From positions 8,370,001-8,434,000 of the forward strand of contig NC_052620.1 of the NCBI RefSeq assembly GCF_016545825.1: a DNA stretch of 64,000 nucleotides, read 5' to 3'. The DNA comes from Eucalyptus grandis. Its lineage: Eukaryota; Streptophyta; Magnoliopsida; Myrtales; Myrtaceae. Both the position numbers and the translations under genes were made by a program. The notes beneath the pieces were generated by a model. The model saw only the letters and a list, made by a program, of their open reading frames with translations. It did no database searches and was not told where the DNA came from. Positions 47,341-59,705 of the stretch are shown piece by piece; positions within the stretch are counted from its first letter, which is position 1; the number at the start of each line of letters is the position of its first letter.

Positions 47341-47666
47341 TTGTATTATTATATGTTATGGTATATGTCAGTCAATTAAAATGCTTAGTAACTTCGATTG
47401 CCTTGAGGGAACTAAATCGTTTAATGTTCTCTAGGGAAGAATAAAAGTACATGCGACTTGGCAAAAGACCAAAAGCCGAAGGCGTCTAAAATAGAACTTT
47501 GTCGCGTCTGACTCGTTGCCACTTTCCAATGTTCATTTCTATTTATTTGTCTTGTTTTTTTTTTTTTTCTTTTTGGAAAGAAGGGGTATATTTACCAAAT
47601 TGGCATCAGTCAAAGTGTGGAGATCTAGAAGATACATGCTGTCCTAGTCCACTCTCCCAAATTTAG

Positions 47667-48199
47667 GGGGAAAGTATAAAAAAAAGTTTAAACAAATTAC
47701 ATTTATGTGAATTTAGTTATAAGCATTTCAATTGTGCAAATCTGGTTCTAAACATTTTCATATTTTATCAATTGAATCCATCAAGCTTATTTGACCAAAA
47801 ATTGTTGATGTGGATGTTAACAATTCTTCGTGGTATGATTAGCGTTGACATTAACAATTTTTACAATTTTTTTCCTAAAAATTAGATATTATATTATTTT
47901 TTCCTTTTATTAAAATTTTTAATTGTTATTTTTTAATTATTACAATTGGCCTCACAGAGGGACATCGCATCCAAAATATTATATAAAAAGAAAAGAATTA
48001 AAAAATATTCACGTTAGCATGTAGTGCCACATAGGATGGCCAACATCCACATCAACGATTTTATATATGGTCAAAATTAGGTGGATGGACTTAATTGACA
48101 ACATGTGAAAAATTTTATGATTAAATTGTCCAAATTAAAAGGTTTAAAATTGAATTAATACAAACGTAATAGGTTTGAAATTTTTTTGATACTTTCCCC
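47667..48199. mobile_element. MULE-type MITE (533 bp)
   Basis: Inverted ends: GGGGAAAGTATAAAAAAAAG on the left and GGGGAAAGTATCAAAAAAA read from the right, continuing as imperfect arms for about 60 bases. Flanks CAAATTTAG (47658-47666) and CACATCTAG (48200-48208) form a 9-base target duplication with two mismatches. The copy A upstream region has the empty site near 1635-1645. Confidence 0.75.
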
Positions 48200-48755
48200 C
48201 ACATCTAGAAGTGTGGAAGGGTTAATTGGACCTCAATTTAATAAGGCTTCGAGCATCATCAACTTATAAATGATAAAATAATTTTATCCACCATATTCAT
48301 TGTGCTATTATTTTATTTTGGATTAATTTCCTCGTTAGAAATAAGGATTTTAAAGATAAGTAATGGATATCTCAAAAAGATTGTACATAGTATGGAATTG
48401 AAATTGATAGTATTATGATAATGAATTTAAGCAAATCAACATGCTACAATGCTTGATGACTATAGAGATTATGTTATCCTCTCTCCAACTCGAGGGGTAA
48501 ATACATTATTAGTGCTAAAAGTTGTGTATGACGCTCATTTTGTTGCCAAAAGTTTATTTTGGATCACTTAAGTGCCAAAAAGTTTGAAAAACGATTATTT
48601 TAGTGCTAACGTTGATCTGATTGACTGAAAATTTGACGTGACATTTTTTTATTAATTTTTGAAGCTGATGTGGCTCGTCAGAGAGTACAGTCAGCATCTA
48701 AACAATAAAATGATGCTGTTTGGCATTTTTCCCTCAAGTCAGATCCTAATTCCCC

Positions 48756-48760
<5 letters not shown>

Positions 48761-48824
<64 letters not shown>
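48761..48824. repeat. (GA)n microsatellite just before the captured frame
   Basis: About 32 GA units ending 5 bases before the ATG at 48829. GA runs are common in plant 5' untranslated regions, so it may be part of the captured piece. Confidence 0.95.
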
Positions 48825-48827
<3 letters not shown>

Positions 48828-48828
48828 C

Positions 48829-49224
48829 ATGGCATGGGCTTCCTTGTTGTCTTCTTCCCCAAAGAACAACACTAGCACCAGCACTAGCAGCAACACTAGC
48901 AGTGGCACTGGCACCGGCACCAGCACTAGCACAACTCCGCCTTCGGTTTGTCCAACAATGTCAACAAGCCCAAGCTCTTGTCCTCCTCCTCCTTCTCCTT
49001 CCCCCTTCAAAAGGACCCACTTCAGCTGCTTTCTGAGTATAGCCCAATCCACCATCTCCATCTGCGCCCTCCTCGTCTCCCTCACCCTCCTCGTCTACAC
49101 TCTCTCCACCTTCAACCCCCCTTCTTCCTCCTCTTCCTCCGCCCTTGCCTCCTATTCTTCCCGTCACTTCTTGCCCAAGAAACAACCTCAGCCTCTCTTT
49201 GCTTACCTAGTCGAGCAACTATGA
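48829..49224 (+). CDS. captured gene fragment in the Pack-MULE, N-terminus of a membrane protein (hypothetical)
   Basis: A 131-codon open frame from ATG. It starts MAWASLLSSSPKNN, continues with a Ser/Thr/Gly-rich part, a Pro/Ser-rich part (residues about 45-60), then SPFKRTHFSCFLSIAQSTIS and one hydrophobic segment (about residues 72-92, ISICALLVSLTLLVYTLSTF), a Ser run and a short basic tail before the stop. A short cytosolic N-terminus with one membrane segment and a Ser/Pro stem looks like the start of a type II membrane protein, such as a Golgi glycosyltransferase, but I do not recognise the family. The frame ends in element sequence, so only the first exon of a gene seems to have been taken. 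Whether it is expressed is unknown. Confidence 0.5.
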   Translation: MAWASLLSSSPKNNTSTSTSSNTSSGTGTGTSTSTTPPSVCPTMSTSPSSCPPPPSPSPFKRTHFSCFLSIAQSTISICALLVSLTLLVYTLSTFNPPSSSSSSALASYSSRHFLPKKQPQPLFAYLVEQL

Positions 49225-49616
49225 TGGAGGCCGAGCGACAGTGGCTGAGAAATGGTGGCTAAGTGACGATGGCCAAGCGAGCTAGATCGGCGTTGGGCGA
49301 GGATCGGACAAAAAAAACCCTAATTTCAATCTCCATATGAGCCATGTGGTGTTGTTTTTGTGAGGCCATCCACATATGATGGCAAAACGACGTCGTTTTA
49401 TTAAGGAGGACGAAAAATGACGTCATTTAATAGCTGTATTTTTTTTCAATATAAAAGCCATGTAATTAGTTTGGCTGAAATCTCTCGCCAGTGGTACCGA
49501 AATGATCGTTTTTCCTTTGATTTGACACTTAAGTGATTCGACGGAAACTTTTGGCACCAAAGTGAGCGCCATACACAACTTTTGGCATTGATAGTGTACT
49601 TACCCCCCAACTTGAG

Positions 49617-50195
49617 AATGATTGGATTATGTTAGAAAGGTTGCTTTTGGCATCTCCAAAATTTTATATTTGTTTTGTAAAATAATATATGTTTCTAGTC
49701 AAAGCCTGCTTATTTATCACTAAATCATCTAAGTTATAAATGTTCAAATTATCGATACGCAGCTTTTGCCCTATATAGTACATTGATACAGTTTGATTCT
49801 TATATGTCGGGAAAGTGATGTAATTGCCTAGAAAGCTGCAAAACACCCTATCTAAAAACTCTATTCGTGAGGTCAGGTTCTTCGGGCACTTAGTATTCGA
49901 ACTGGTTGTTTCATTTGATAGGTTTGAAGTTGATCTTTGTTGTTCAAATTTGGTTCATGGAGGTTTGATTGAAGTTCCAACGAAAACTTTGATTGATTTC
50001 GATCAAAATCGACAAAAATGCATAAAAGGAAATAATCTCGATCTTGAACCCTGTGAAGCGAGGTTGAATTAACCGGCTGGGTTAGGGTTCAATATTAGGA
50101 TAATATATTATATCAGATGTTGGATTAAAGGATTTGGATGATGATTTGCTGCAATTGATCGTTCTTGATTGATTATGAATGATTGACTTGATTTA
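49617..50195. other. intergenic, nothing recognised
   Basis: AT-rich, with a short frame at 49824-50072 on plus without resemblance to known proteins. No repeat borders seen. Confidence 0.4.
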
Positions 50196-51044
50196 GGCCA
50201 TGTTTGGTAACCATCCAAACAGGAACAAATTCTGATTCTTTGTTCTCGGGAGTAGTTTGGGAACAGAATTGCGTTTGGTAAAACTTTTATTCCTGGGAAC
50301 AGATTTGGAGTAGAGTCAAGAATAAAAAAGAAATTGATTCTTGTTTGGGGAAGAAAAAAAAGAATAAAAAAAGTGGAACCCTTCTCTCCCCTCCTTAGTT
50401 GTCATTCGCTACTATTCGCCGCCGTCGTCCATCGCCATCGTCCGTCAATCATCGGCAACTAGTTCAGTGAGCTCGCCGGAGGCGAGCTCAGCCACTGGTG
50501 AGGCAGGCCTCGCGGGGGCTGCGCGAGGCTCGCCTAGCCCTAGTGAGGCTTGCTCAGCCCCGGTGAGGCTAGCTTGGCCAACGATGAGGCTCGGCGGGGT
50601 TGGGCGAGCCTTGCCCAGCTGTTAGCGAGGCTCAGCCGACAAAGGCCAGCCTTGCTGAGGGCTGGCGATGCTTCAGTGAGGTTGCCAGCCCTCATCTAGC
50701 TGGTTGTTGGTCCGACGACTGGCCTGAAGAAGAAGAAGAATAGGAGAAAAAAGAAAAAAAAAAGAAACGAACAAAAAGGAAAAAAAAAAGAAAAGAAAGA
50801 AAAAAAAAAAGGAAAAAAAAAAAAAAGAAAAAAAGTATAAAAATTATTTAAAAGTCAAAAGAAATTGATTTGGAATAGAATCAATGAGCACTGTACCAAA
50901 CACAATTCTATTCAAGAATCAGAAATTTTGGATAGTTACTAAACGGCTTAAAATGCTTAGAATATGTTCCTGGGAACAGAATAAAAAAGAATAATTTCTA
51001 ATCAGAATCTACTTTCGGGAACATAATCGTTACCAAATGCGCCC
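50196..51044. mobile_element. Harbinger-like non-autonomous element 2 (849 bp), GC-rich core
   Basis: Flanked by TTA on both sides (50193-50195 and 51045-51047). Ends GGCCATGTTTGGTAACCA and, read from the right, GGGCGCATTTGGTAACGA. Subterminal GGAACA/TGTTCC words and a GC-rich core with GAGGCT and CTCGCC words (about 50400-50720), then a long A/G tract (50725-50850), the same plan as 13706-14611. Confidence 0.7.
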
Positions 51045-51676
51045 TTAGCCTTAAATCTGCATTTCCGTATCCTTAAACTGATCTACTGTTTTGGCCAAGA
51101 TGAGGTCTGAGATGACCTTATTTGAGTTTGAGTCATTCCAGACTTTTAAAATGCACAGTAGCTTTGAATCGATAGTCACATGCCCTGATTGAACATCATT
51201 TGACCTTCAAAAAACACCTCTTAGGATGAACAATTATGCAGTAGTTTAGGTTAGTTTTAAATTATGTTCTTATTCCGCCTTCTGTCTTTTCTATTTCTGT
51301 GCAATTTCCTGTGTTGATTTTTGGAGGAACTTTCCTTCATAAAAGTTGTTTGCTATTGTCTTGAGAATGTTTTGCATTTTTTTAATATAATTTTTGGACA
51401 TTATTAACTAGGTCAAAACCACTCAAATTTGAGGCTAGGTCAGTTTGCTCTGAGTTGATTTTTGACTTTGTCATTTTTGTACTGATCTCTATGTTAATTT
51501 CTGAAGAAACATCCCTTCAAAAAAATTGCTCATAATTGTGTGGACAATATCTTGCTACTTCTTTCAGAATTTTTGCATGTGTTTAACTAGGTCAAAATTT
51601 CCTAGATCCAAACATAGGATAGTCTACCATACACTATTCTTAATTGTGTTTGGGTGAAATTGAGTCCATAAATGAG

Positions 51677-51962
51677 CTTGTTTGATCTCAAATCCTCATA
51701 AAAGATGAAATACATGCTGTATGTGTTCAATTGATAGATGATTTGCAAAGTGTTGATGTTGTCTAGTGTATCAATTGCATGAGTTAATGTGAAAAAGTGC
51801 TGTAGCAATATATAGCTAGCTCATTTGATCTCAAATCCTCATAAAAGATGAAATACATGCTGTATGTGTTCAATTGATAGATGATTTGCAAAGTGTTGAT
51901 GTTGTCTAGTGTATCAATTGCATGAGTTAATGTGAAAAAGTGCTGCAGCAATATATAGCTTG
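51677..51962. repeat. near-perfect tandem duplication, 2 x 143 bp
   Basis: TTTGATCTCAAATCCTC starts at 51681 and again at 51824, and the units stay in register up to CAGCAATATATAGCT with a single T/C difference seen inside (CTGTAG versus CTGCAG), plus small differences at the start. Confidence 0.93.
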
Positions 51963-54275
51963 GATATACACCTCTATTTTGGCATTTTTGCTACAACTCA
52001 TGCGATTATATTTAGGTCTTGTACTCTTAATGAGAAACATTCCTCATTGCATGTTCTGTATGTGTGATTTTTTTCGCAGGATTTTTTCATGTCTTGTGAT
52101 GGCTAAAATCATCCTGATTCTGTGGAGTTAATGCTAAGACGAAATATTATTGTATATGCACCTTATCATGCTTATTTGAGTCATCTAGAGACCAAATCTT
52201 GCTAGATGAGGGCCGGCAAGGTTTGCGAGGTTTGCGTACATGTTCAGATCATATCATTTGAGCATCATCTTGCACGTTAAATTTGTGTCACAAAAGTGTT
52301 CATTATGCTTAGGATTCCCAAGTATATCATTAGGAACCTTGAACCATTTAGTAATGTCATTTAAATTGCATGACACTTTTCCATGCCGACTTAGGGTTAG
52401 ATTATTATCCAAATTCTTGATCGTATTCAATCCTAAGTCCCATGTAATTTCTTCATACCGTTTGTGCATTATTTGAATGACTTTGAGGTTTTTTAATGAA
52501 TATTTGTGTTCTGTTTTTCTTAGTCACTAACATGCATACTTTTAGAGATCTCGATCTTAGGGTATCAAATTGACCTAGTTTGGACTCGAACCCTTCTAGG
52601 AAGTTGTAAGGCACACTTAAAGGTTTTCAATACTATTAATTTCACACAGATCGCTCATCGTTTGGATCACTTTCCATTTTTTTTTTCAAAACTAGATTAG
52701 AATCTAGATATGGGATTAAATTCGGACCCTTGTTCTAACCCCCGTTTGGACAAACCTTTGACATTTTTATTCTATTTTTTCTATAAGGATTCTGTGTTTA
52801 ATCTCTAATGAAATTTGTTTGTTAACATGTTGGTTATGTTGTATGACCTGTTTTGATGGGACAAATATTTGTAAAAATGACTAAATATCTTGCTGTTTTG
52901 ACAATTTTCTAACTTGCTGTTACTTGTTATCTGATTTTTGTAAAATCATTCATAGCTTGTTTAGGAAAGCTTCTTTCATGAAAGTCGTTCGTTATCCTGT
53001 TGCACATGTTTGGGAATTTTTTAATTGCTAAATTGTCATTAGGCATTGCCCAATTTTGCTGTCTTTACATGCTTGTTTTGAAATTTCCTAACATGAGCTT
53101 GATTGTGATTGTTTAGGTAAACTTCCTAAATTAGTTTGTGCAAAAACTTGAGTCATTCCATCTTCATAAAAGTTGCTTTAAATACCTCAATATTCATTAT
53201 TAAATGATTTTCAACGAGTCTCCTTTTCAAATCAAATTTAAAAAAGCTTTGATACATGTGATATTTCCCAAAAACAATTTGTTAAAGTTCTTTTCCAAAA
53301 CTCAATTTGACATTGCAAAGAGTCACGGTTTCAATTGTATTTAAAATACTTGTGATGCTTGTGCGTACATTTATGTGAGCCCTAGACTAGCCTTGGTAAT
53401 TCAATGCTCTTCATAGCTGAGACATCACTTTATCTCAATTTTTTTTTGATGGTTTCAAAATATATTTTTGAAACATCACATATACCCCCATGCATATAAA
53501 CACGTTATTCATTTAGAGGTGCCTGTGTTTCCAATTGGTGCATGCCTTTTTTATCTGCCGACAACTCACTCATTTGTTTGATTGATTGATAAATAAAGTT
53601 TAAAAGGCTTGTATGCATGTTTAATTCTCGAAAATGCATGTGATTTCTAGATAAATGGTAGGGTCGATACATGATATCAAGGGAAATCTTGGGATCGATA
53701 GATTGCTTTATTAGGGATTTACAAGTGTTATTGGCCATGCGAGAACACAATTGGTCAATGATGGCTATAAATCACAAAATCTTCCGGGTTATCTTTTTTT
53801 TTTTTTTAGGTAAAAGATTAACTTTTGCATGCAAATTTGTACTTCCTTCTCTTATCGCATCATCCATTTACCCTTTTCTTTTTGTCATTGAATCTTCCAA
53901 ACTCACTATGTAACAATGATATGGTTTCGTCCTCCGTCGCTCCTCTCTCCATTCCTAATCCTATGAAAATAGGAATTCCATGTTGAGTTTGGGGGGAAAG
54001 GTGATTCAGAGGTTGGGTTATCCATGGATGGGGGTAATCAGCATTAGCAAGCCCTGAGGGCACGATCTTAGAGTTCAACTAAGAAATCAGTTGGAGTTTA
54101 CACCATGGGGTAAATAGTGATAATTTTGCAATATTGATGGGCAGGATTGAGAAAATTTATCATGAGGAACTAATTATCTTCTTTCTTTCTAGATTAGGCT
54201 CAACATATATATGTATGGTGGTCCTAATGTAGTACTTCTCGCAAGCAGCTTGGGATATACACACAAGCATCTTTA
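51963..54275. other. intergenic, nothing recognised
   Basis: AT-rich. It resembles the sequence before the tandem duplication in having recurrent phrases such as TTTCTGAAGAAAC, TTCATAAAAGTTG and TTTGCTATTGTC spread over 51290-53180, so an old diverged repeat is possible. No coding resemblance. Confidence 0.4.
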
Positions 54276-54510
54276 AACAAATTATGGACACAAGAGTTGA
54301 GCTTGACTTATGATAATGAATGCATTTGTAATGTGTTTATGACCAAATAAAAGGCAATCTTGATCTCATCTCATGCTCAGAATGCGGGATAGGCCTGCCG
54401 TCTAGGAATTCTGATGCAACAAGTAGTAACATTGACTAGACAAGAGCTACATGGCAGAGAAGACATGTACCACCGCTATAACATTGGCTAATTCGTCAAA
54501 AAATGGTCCA
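54276..54510. repeat. dispersed direct repeat, copy 1 (about 230 bp)
   Basis: Matches 58744-58975: ATTATGGACACAAG, TTGACTTATGATAATGA, GCAACAAGTAGT/GCAACAACCGGT, AATTCGTCA blocks in order. Orientation is the same; the copies are about 4.47 kb apart. No long inverted ends seen. Confidence 0.8.
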
Positions 54511-56260
54511 CTGACGTGCCACCGAATAACCCCATTTGTGGCAACTAAAGGCGGGATTCAGAAAAAAATGAGGGCTCATCCAAGCGAGCAAACTTGAAAA
54601 AAGAACCTTTGTGAGAACCTTTGTGTGATCCTAGACGAACAACGAATTTGAGCATACCGTGACATAAGTTATGTGATCCCTTCTGGGTACGAAGGACTTT
54701 GATCAAGTACCAAAGCACCAATAGAACCACAAAGTCAAAACACTTGCGACATAGAAAGTGTGTCCAGAACTCGACTCCCTTATTGTTGACTCACTAGTGA
54801 CTTTGTTCGTCTACAATGAGAATTAAAAAAAAAGTATTTCAGACTTCTGTTTATTTAAAAGACAAAGGAAGAGTCAAGTCACCATTGACACATAAATATT
54901 AGTGACCCGTTTATTCATTTATTGCATAAGAAAAATTAGGAGTTGATCATAATTCCTAAAAAAAATATTATTCATTTAAATTTGCATATTAAGAACATTT
55001 TTCATTAAGTGCCATATAATTGCACTAAAGCTAAGCTAAATAGACTGATGTAGGGAGGCTTTGAGTTTAATTAGATTTTTGGATCAAGCCCATGAGAATG
55101 AGCAATTCAGCTAACCCCATTATTCCCCTCAAGTGGTCGAGACATTTGCTTTGTGCATGTGATACTTCAATGTTGCGATAAGATGAGCGATCGAACAATA
55201 ATATAGACATAAGAAGAAAATAAATCGGATACCAGATTTACATGATTTGGTCATAAAGACATATGTCCACAGAGAGAGCAACGACGAATTTCATTATATA
55301 TCAAGCGATATAAGGAGATTACACACTCAAGTCACTCAAATACTCTCTTGGTATTTCACAAACCCCAATTACACCCCAACGCAGTGTTTAGCCCCGAAAT
55401 TCCTCAAGAAATAATCTTTCAATCTCACAAAGAAATTACACGCAAATCTTACCAAAATATTTAATTGGCTTGAATACTAAATCTTCTTGGATGTAATTCA
55501 TGAACAAGAATGACAAAGAAAAATCCCTCCCAAGCACTCGACGACGAGACGGCGCTTCAAGACCAATTCTTCATGATCAACCCTGTTCCATCCACAGCCA
55601 CAAGTCTATATATATTGCCGACTTCTCATAGGATTCCGTTTCTTATCTTGAACCAAAACATATCTCTATATATTTTAAACAAAATCCAAGTCTTAGTCAA
55701 AGTTGGACTTTCTTATTTTAGCGACCAAACTCTTCAACACAGATTTGGAATTTTGGGAAGTTGATCTTCGGATCTTTTTGCTCGATTTCGAACATCCACA
55801 ACATATCCAATTCGGAATATTCGAAATTTCGAATTGGACTCAAACTCAAGACATATTTTAACATTCAAAGTAAGGGATACCGAGGCAAATTTGAGAAGCA
55901 ACATAATAAAAATCTTTTGGTCACATGGCTATTTAAAAAGAACAAATATATAGAAAGAGAAAATTTGATTCTTACTGTTGAGGAAAAGAAGGAAAATTTA
56001 ATAAAGAGGAATTGAGTAGATTCGGCCAGGATTTCAAGAGGAAAAGAGAAAAAAAGATTTTTGAGATATTTGAAGTAGGCAATTAACCAAGCAGTTTTAG
56101 GTTTTGTCCAAGTTCCAAATCTACCAATCAGAACAAGTTCTCTAATTTTTGAAACCTAAAATCTACCCTATTACAAGTTCTAAGGTATTTAACCTATATT
56201 ATTAATTGAATGATTACGGTGAATCACCACCTCTACTGACCATCATTTGCTATGATCCAC
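54511..56260. other. intergenic, nothing recognised
   Basis: Contains short frames (55510-55764, 55761-56015) without known resemblance. 55185-55330 has an AT-rich phrase typical of retrotransposon LTRs, but I could not find its borders. Confidence 0.4.
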
Positions 56261-57437
56261 TGTTCGTAAAATTCTAAACGCAAGTGCACGTATCGAACAA
56301 GTAATATAATGATGAGATAAAGTATCGTCCAACGGAGATCGATGATTAATAAACTAATTAAATACTAAAATAGATTAATTCTAAAATTTATCTAACATAT
56401 CAAAATATAATTAAGAATAAATTAAAAACGAAACTTAAAGACTTTGAAGACTAAATGCAGTAAAATCAATCAGATAAATATGTTAGAGCATCCGATTTCA
56501 CCATAACCACTAGATATGAATTTCAGATTGTTGTGAATACAAGAACGATATCAAACATGTGATTGCGGAATTTCCTAACCTATTTACTATCCTATCTCTA
56601 GGTATAGCAAACCTACTCAGCTTATTAATCCATTATATCTCTATGTGAATTAAAATAAACATGAGTGCATTAAAAACTATGAATATTCCCGGTTTAGAAT
56701 GAGTCTTTTGGATTACCTTATCACCGAAAGCTACACAAATAACGCAGTATATTTCTATCCACGTTTAATTCATGGTTATATATTATAATGAGCAATTGCA
56801 TATTATCACCTCTCAGTCTCAAACATGCACATCAGATCATTCAAGTGGTGGCCAGTCACTCAAAAGTATTAAACGCAATAATATATAACTCACATGAATG
56901 AAATCAATTGTAGAACATAAAAATCATGAAATTCACATCATCATGGTTAGGCTACATCGTAGCTCTAACAAAAGAAAATTAGAACATAGTAGAAGAAAAA
57001 ATATAAATATAAATCAAACCCAGCATCTTGAATCAAAGAACAAAAATTCTGTCACCACTTTTGTCTTCTCTTCAAAATACTTGAAAAACTCTCAGAACAA
57101 TGGAAAACGATCTAACTCTCCCCCTCTCTCTCCAAAAAAACCTAGCTGCTCTCTCTTCCTATTTATAAGAAATCTAAAATATCTATCTCTTAATGCTTGC
57201 AGATAACATTAGGGAACAAAATCAAGAATTTCCTGATTTGATATCCATCTTCCACTGCTGCTTTTATTTGAATTCCTGATAATTACCATTCTTTTCCTTA
57301 TCCTCTTCATATCTCATTATTCTGCATAAACAAGGAAAATTTAAATAATCAGAAGGAAATCCAAATATTTTCTCACAGATAATGCATTAATTACTGCCTA
57401 AAATAGGTAAAATAACCCTATTTTTATAGAGTTATCA
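56261..57437. mobile_element. solo LTR of the element 3 (Athila-type) family (1177 bp)
   Basis: Begins TGTTCGTAAAATTC and ends AGAGTTATCA, flanked by perfect TCCAC target duplications (56256-56260 and 57438-57442). Same sequence as the element 3 LTRs over the whole length with scattered changes and small insertions (for example near 56435 and 57110). No internal region. Confidence 0.93.
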
Positions 57438-58743
57438 TCCACTTCAAATAATATTTTGACACATGAAGAATATAAAATATTAACAAAGTAAAAGTTGGAT
57501 ATAACTAAAGATGGAAGTTCAGACTAGTGGTTTTAGATTATAGGATTGTGCGAAAATATGAAACAAGGAAAATACAAGGATTTGTTCTAGGTCCAGGTTC
57601 CACCTAAAACCTTAAACCTACACGTTAGAATAGGTCGATTTATTTTTGAAACCTATAATCTACCTTGCATATCCCGCTAGTTCTATTATGAAACCATATT
57701 CACCACTACTTAGATGAACGTGAGAGTGTTGCATAATTGAAGGAGAGGTTTTTATACATTCTCACAATCGGGGGAATAAGAGGGAGAAAATATTTCAATA
57801 TAAGTGGATTAGTATATCCCTTAAATGTCAAAAAAGAGAGAAAATGAATACAAATAAGAAAGTCAAGAGAACTGATGGCAGGGTGGATTATTTTATGATT
57901 CTCAAGGCTTCATTGAGCATGCAAACTAGAAAAAGGATGTTGGGAAAATTTTTCGCAAGGCATATATTCAATTTTTTGGTTACTTTTGTTTGATGGAAAA
58001 TAAATGATATGTAAAATATTTTCTTAAAAATAATTAGTCATGTCGTATGAAATAATTAGTTAATAGTTTTTTTCGTTATTAATGGTAATTTATATTTAAA
58101 TATTTTTATGAATAATGAGAATATTTTTAATTTATTCATTATTAATAAATGATACAAATGATTATTTTTTGGAAATACACGTTCCGGTTCTGCACCCGGG
58201 AGACTTTTATCAGTTCACAAAAGACAAAAGACACCGCCACTCCTCAAATCTTCTCCGTGCCCTCACACCTGTACTGCCGCTGCAGGTTCTTCCCAACGCT
58301 GCTGCCCACATTCGGTAGCATTCTTACCAGCAGCGACGATAATTTTCTTGAAAGCTGAACATGCACCCACAGCCGCCTCTTCTCGGCAAATCCAAGGAGT
58401 TCCCAGCTTTTCAGTGACCACCTCGACGCTCCTGCAAGCCCCCCCCAACCCAAAAAAAAAAAAAAGCGGCACCACCAGCTTCTTGCAATGCTGCCACACT
58501 TCACTGTTGCCTAGCAGCTCCGGTGGGTGTCCAGCAAGATTCCGGAGTGCCCCAGCAACTCAGACGCCCTCCTGCACTCCTGTGGCGATTAAGTTTTTTC
58601 TTTCCGCAGGTTTTTCGGTCCCTGCCCGACACAATTGCGGCTTCTTAATCGACGCCCGGCCTCCTGCAACATTGTCAAGCAAAATCTTCAACACCAACAC
58701 CACGAGTTCTTGCATCCTTGCTTAGCGAACCAACAAAGTCTAG
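57438..58743. other. intergenic, GC-richer in its right part, nothing recognised
   Basis: 57440-58140 is AT-rich. 58170-58740 is richer in C, with overlapping frames on both strands (58348-58725 and 58244-58504), none resembling a known protein. It could be an old gene fragment. Confidence 0.35.
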
Positions 58744-58975
58744 AAATTATGGACACAAGGGTTGAACTTGACTTATGATAATGAGTGCATTTGCAACGTG
58801 TTTGTGTCCGAATAAAAGACAATCCTGAGCTCATCTAATTCTTAGAATGCGGGGTAGGCCTGCTGTCCAGGAATTCCGATGCAACAACCGGTATGATTGA
58901 CTAGACGAGAGGTATGTGGCCAAAGAAGATGCGTCGCACCAGTATAACATTGCCTAATTCGTCACAAAAGGATAC
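58744..58975. repeat. dispersed direct repeat, copy 2
   Basis: Partner of 54276-54510, with about one change in ten bases by eye. Confidence 0.8.
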
Positions 58976-59705
58976 ACATCTTATAATAACTTATCTATTT
59001 TTGGTTCCCAAAATCTCAAATGCTCACTATATCAAAGAATTTAAGTTTTTTCTTTACTATATTGGTGAGATACTTTTATATAGAGTATGTAAGACTCAAA
59101 GGATTATTTGGGAATACACTAAAAATATTGTGTTCAATGAGGTATCTAGAGATTTTTTGTTTAAGAGTTCATAGATGATTTTGATTTTTGTCAATCCAAA
59201 AATAATGATATATCACTAGCAATTTCAAAACAAATTTCTTGCTTTGTGCAATGTTGTGGGTTAAAATATTTTACCTACTTAACCATAAATTTGATCTACT
59301 ATGCAAAAAAGAAATAGATTTCTTGAAAATTTCTATTTTTGAAAAAATAAATATTTATGGAAGTACTATGTAACAATCAAAAAGCATAGCTCCTTTAATA
59401 TATATGGAAAATCTTCAATAAACAAAAAACTAAATATATGAAATTCTTAATCATGGTAAGTAAATTTTACATAGATATAAAAATACTTTAAAAAAACACA
59501 GTAAATAAATTTGGGACCACCAATTTAAATTGCAATTCAATGATAGAGGGTAATTTTGCCTTTTTGGTGAAGATTGGATGGATTTAGTCATATAAGGGGT
59601 GGAAATAGCACCATTCTTAGAATTCGGTCAAGGAAAAAAAAAGGAAAGAAATGGGAATTAGAATCAAGTCAGAAAATGACAACAAGCGTAACCAAAGTCA
59701 AATTA
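58976..59705. other. intergenic, nothing recognised
   Basis: Strongly AT-rich, with a short frame at 58914-59174 of no known type. Confidence 0.4.

Larger units (their letters stand above)
48495..49607. mobile_element. Pack-MULE-like element (about 1.1 kb) carrying a gene fragment
   Basis: Terminal inverted repeats of about 130 bases: GGGTAAATACATTATTAGTG on the left, and GGGGTAAGTACACTATCAAT read from the right, both followed by CCAAAAGTT and CACTTAAGTG blocks. The 9-base target duplication is CAACTCGAG (48486-48494) and CAACTTGAG (49608-49616), one mismatch. Inside are a long (GA)n run and an open frame, 48829-49224. No transposase. Confidence 0.85.

Noticed and set aside
58244..58725. Overlapping frames of 78-125 codons in a C-rich stretch
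   Set aside because: No domain or motif I know; both strands open equally, so composition explains them.
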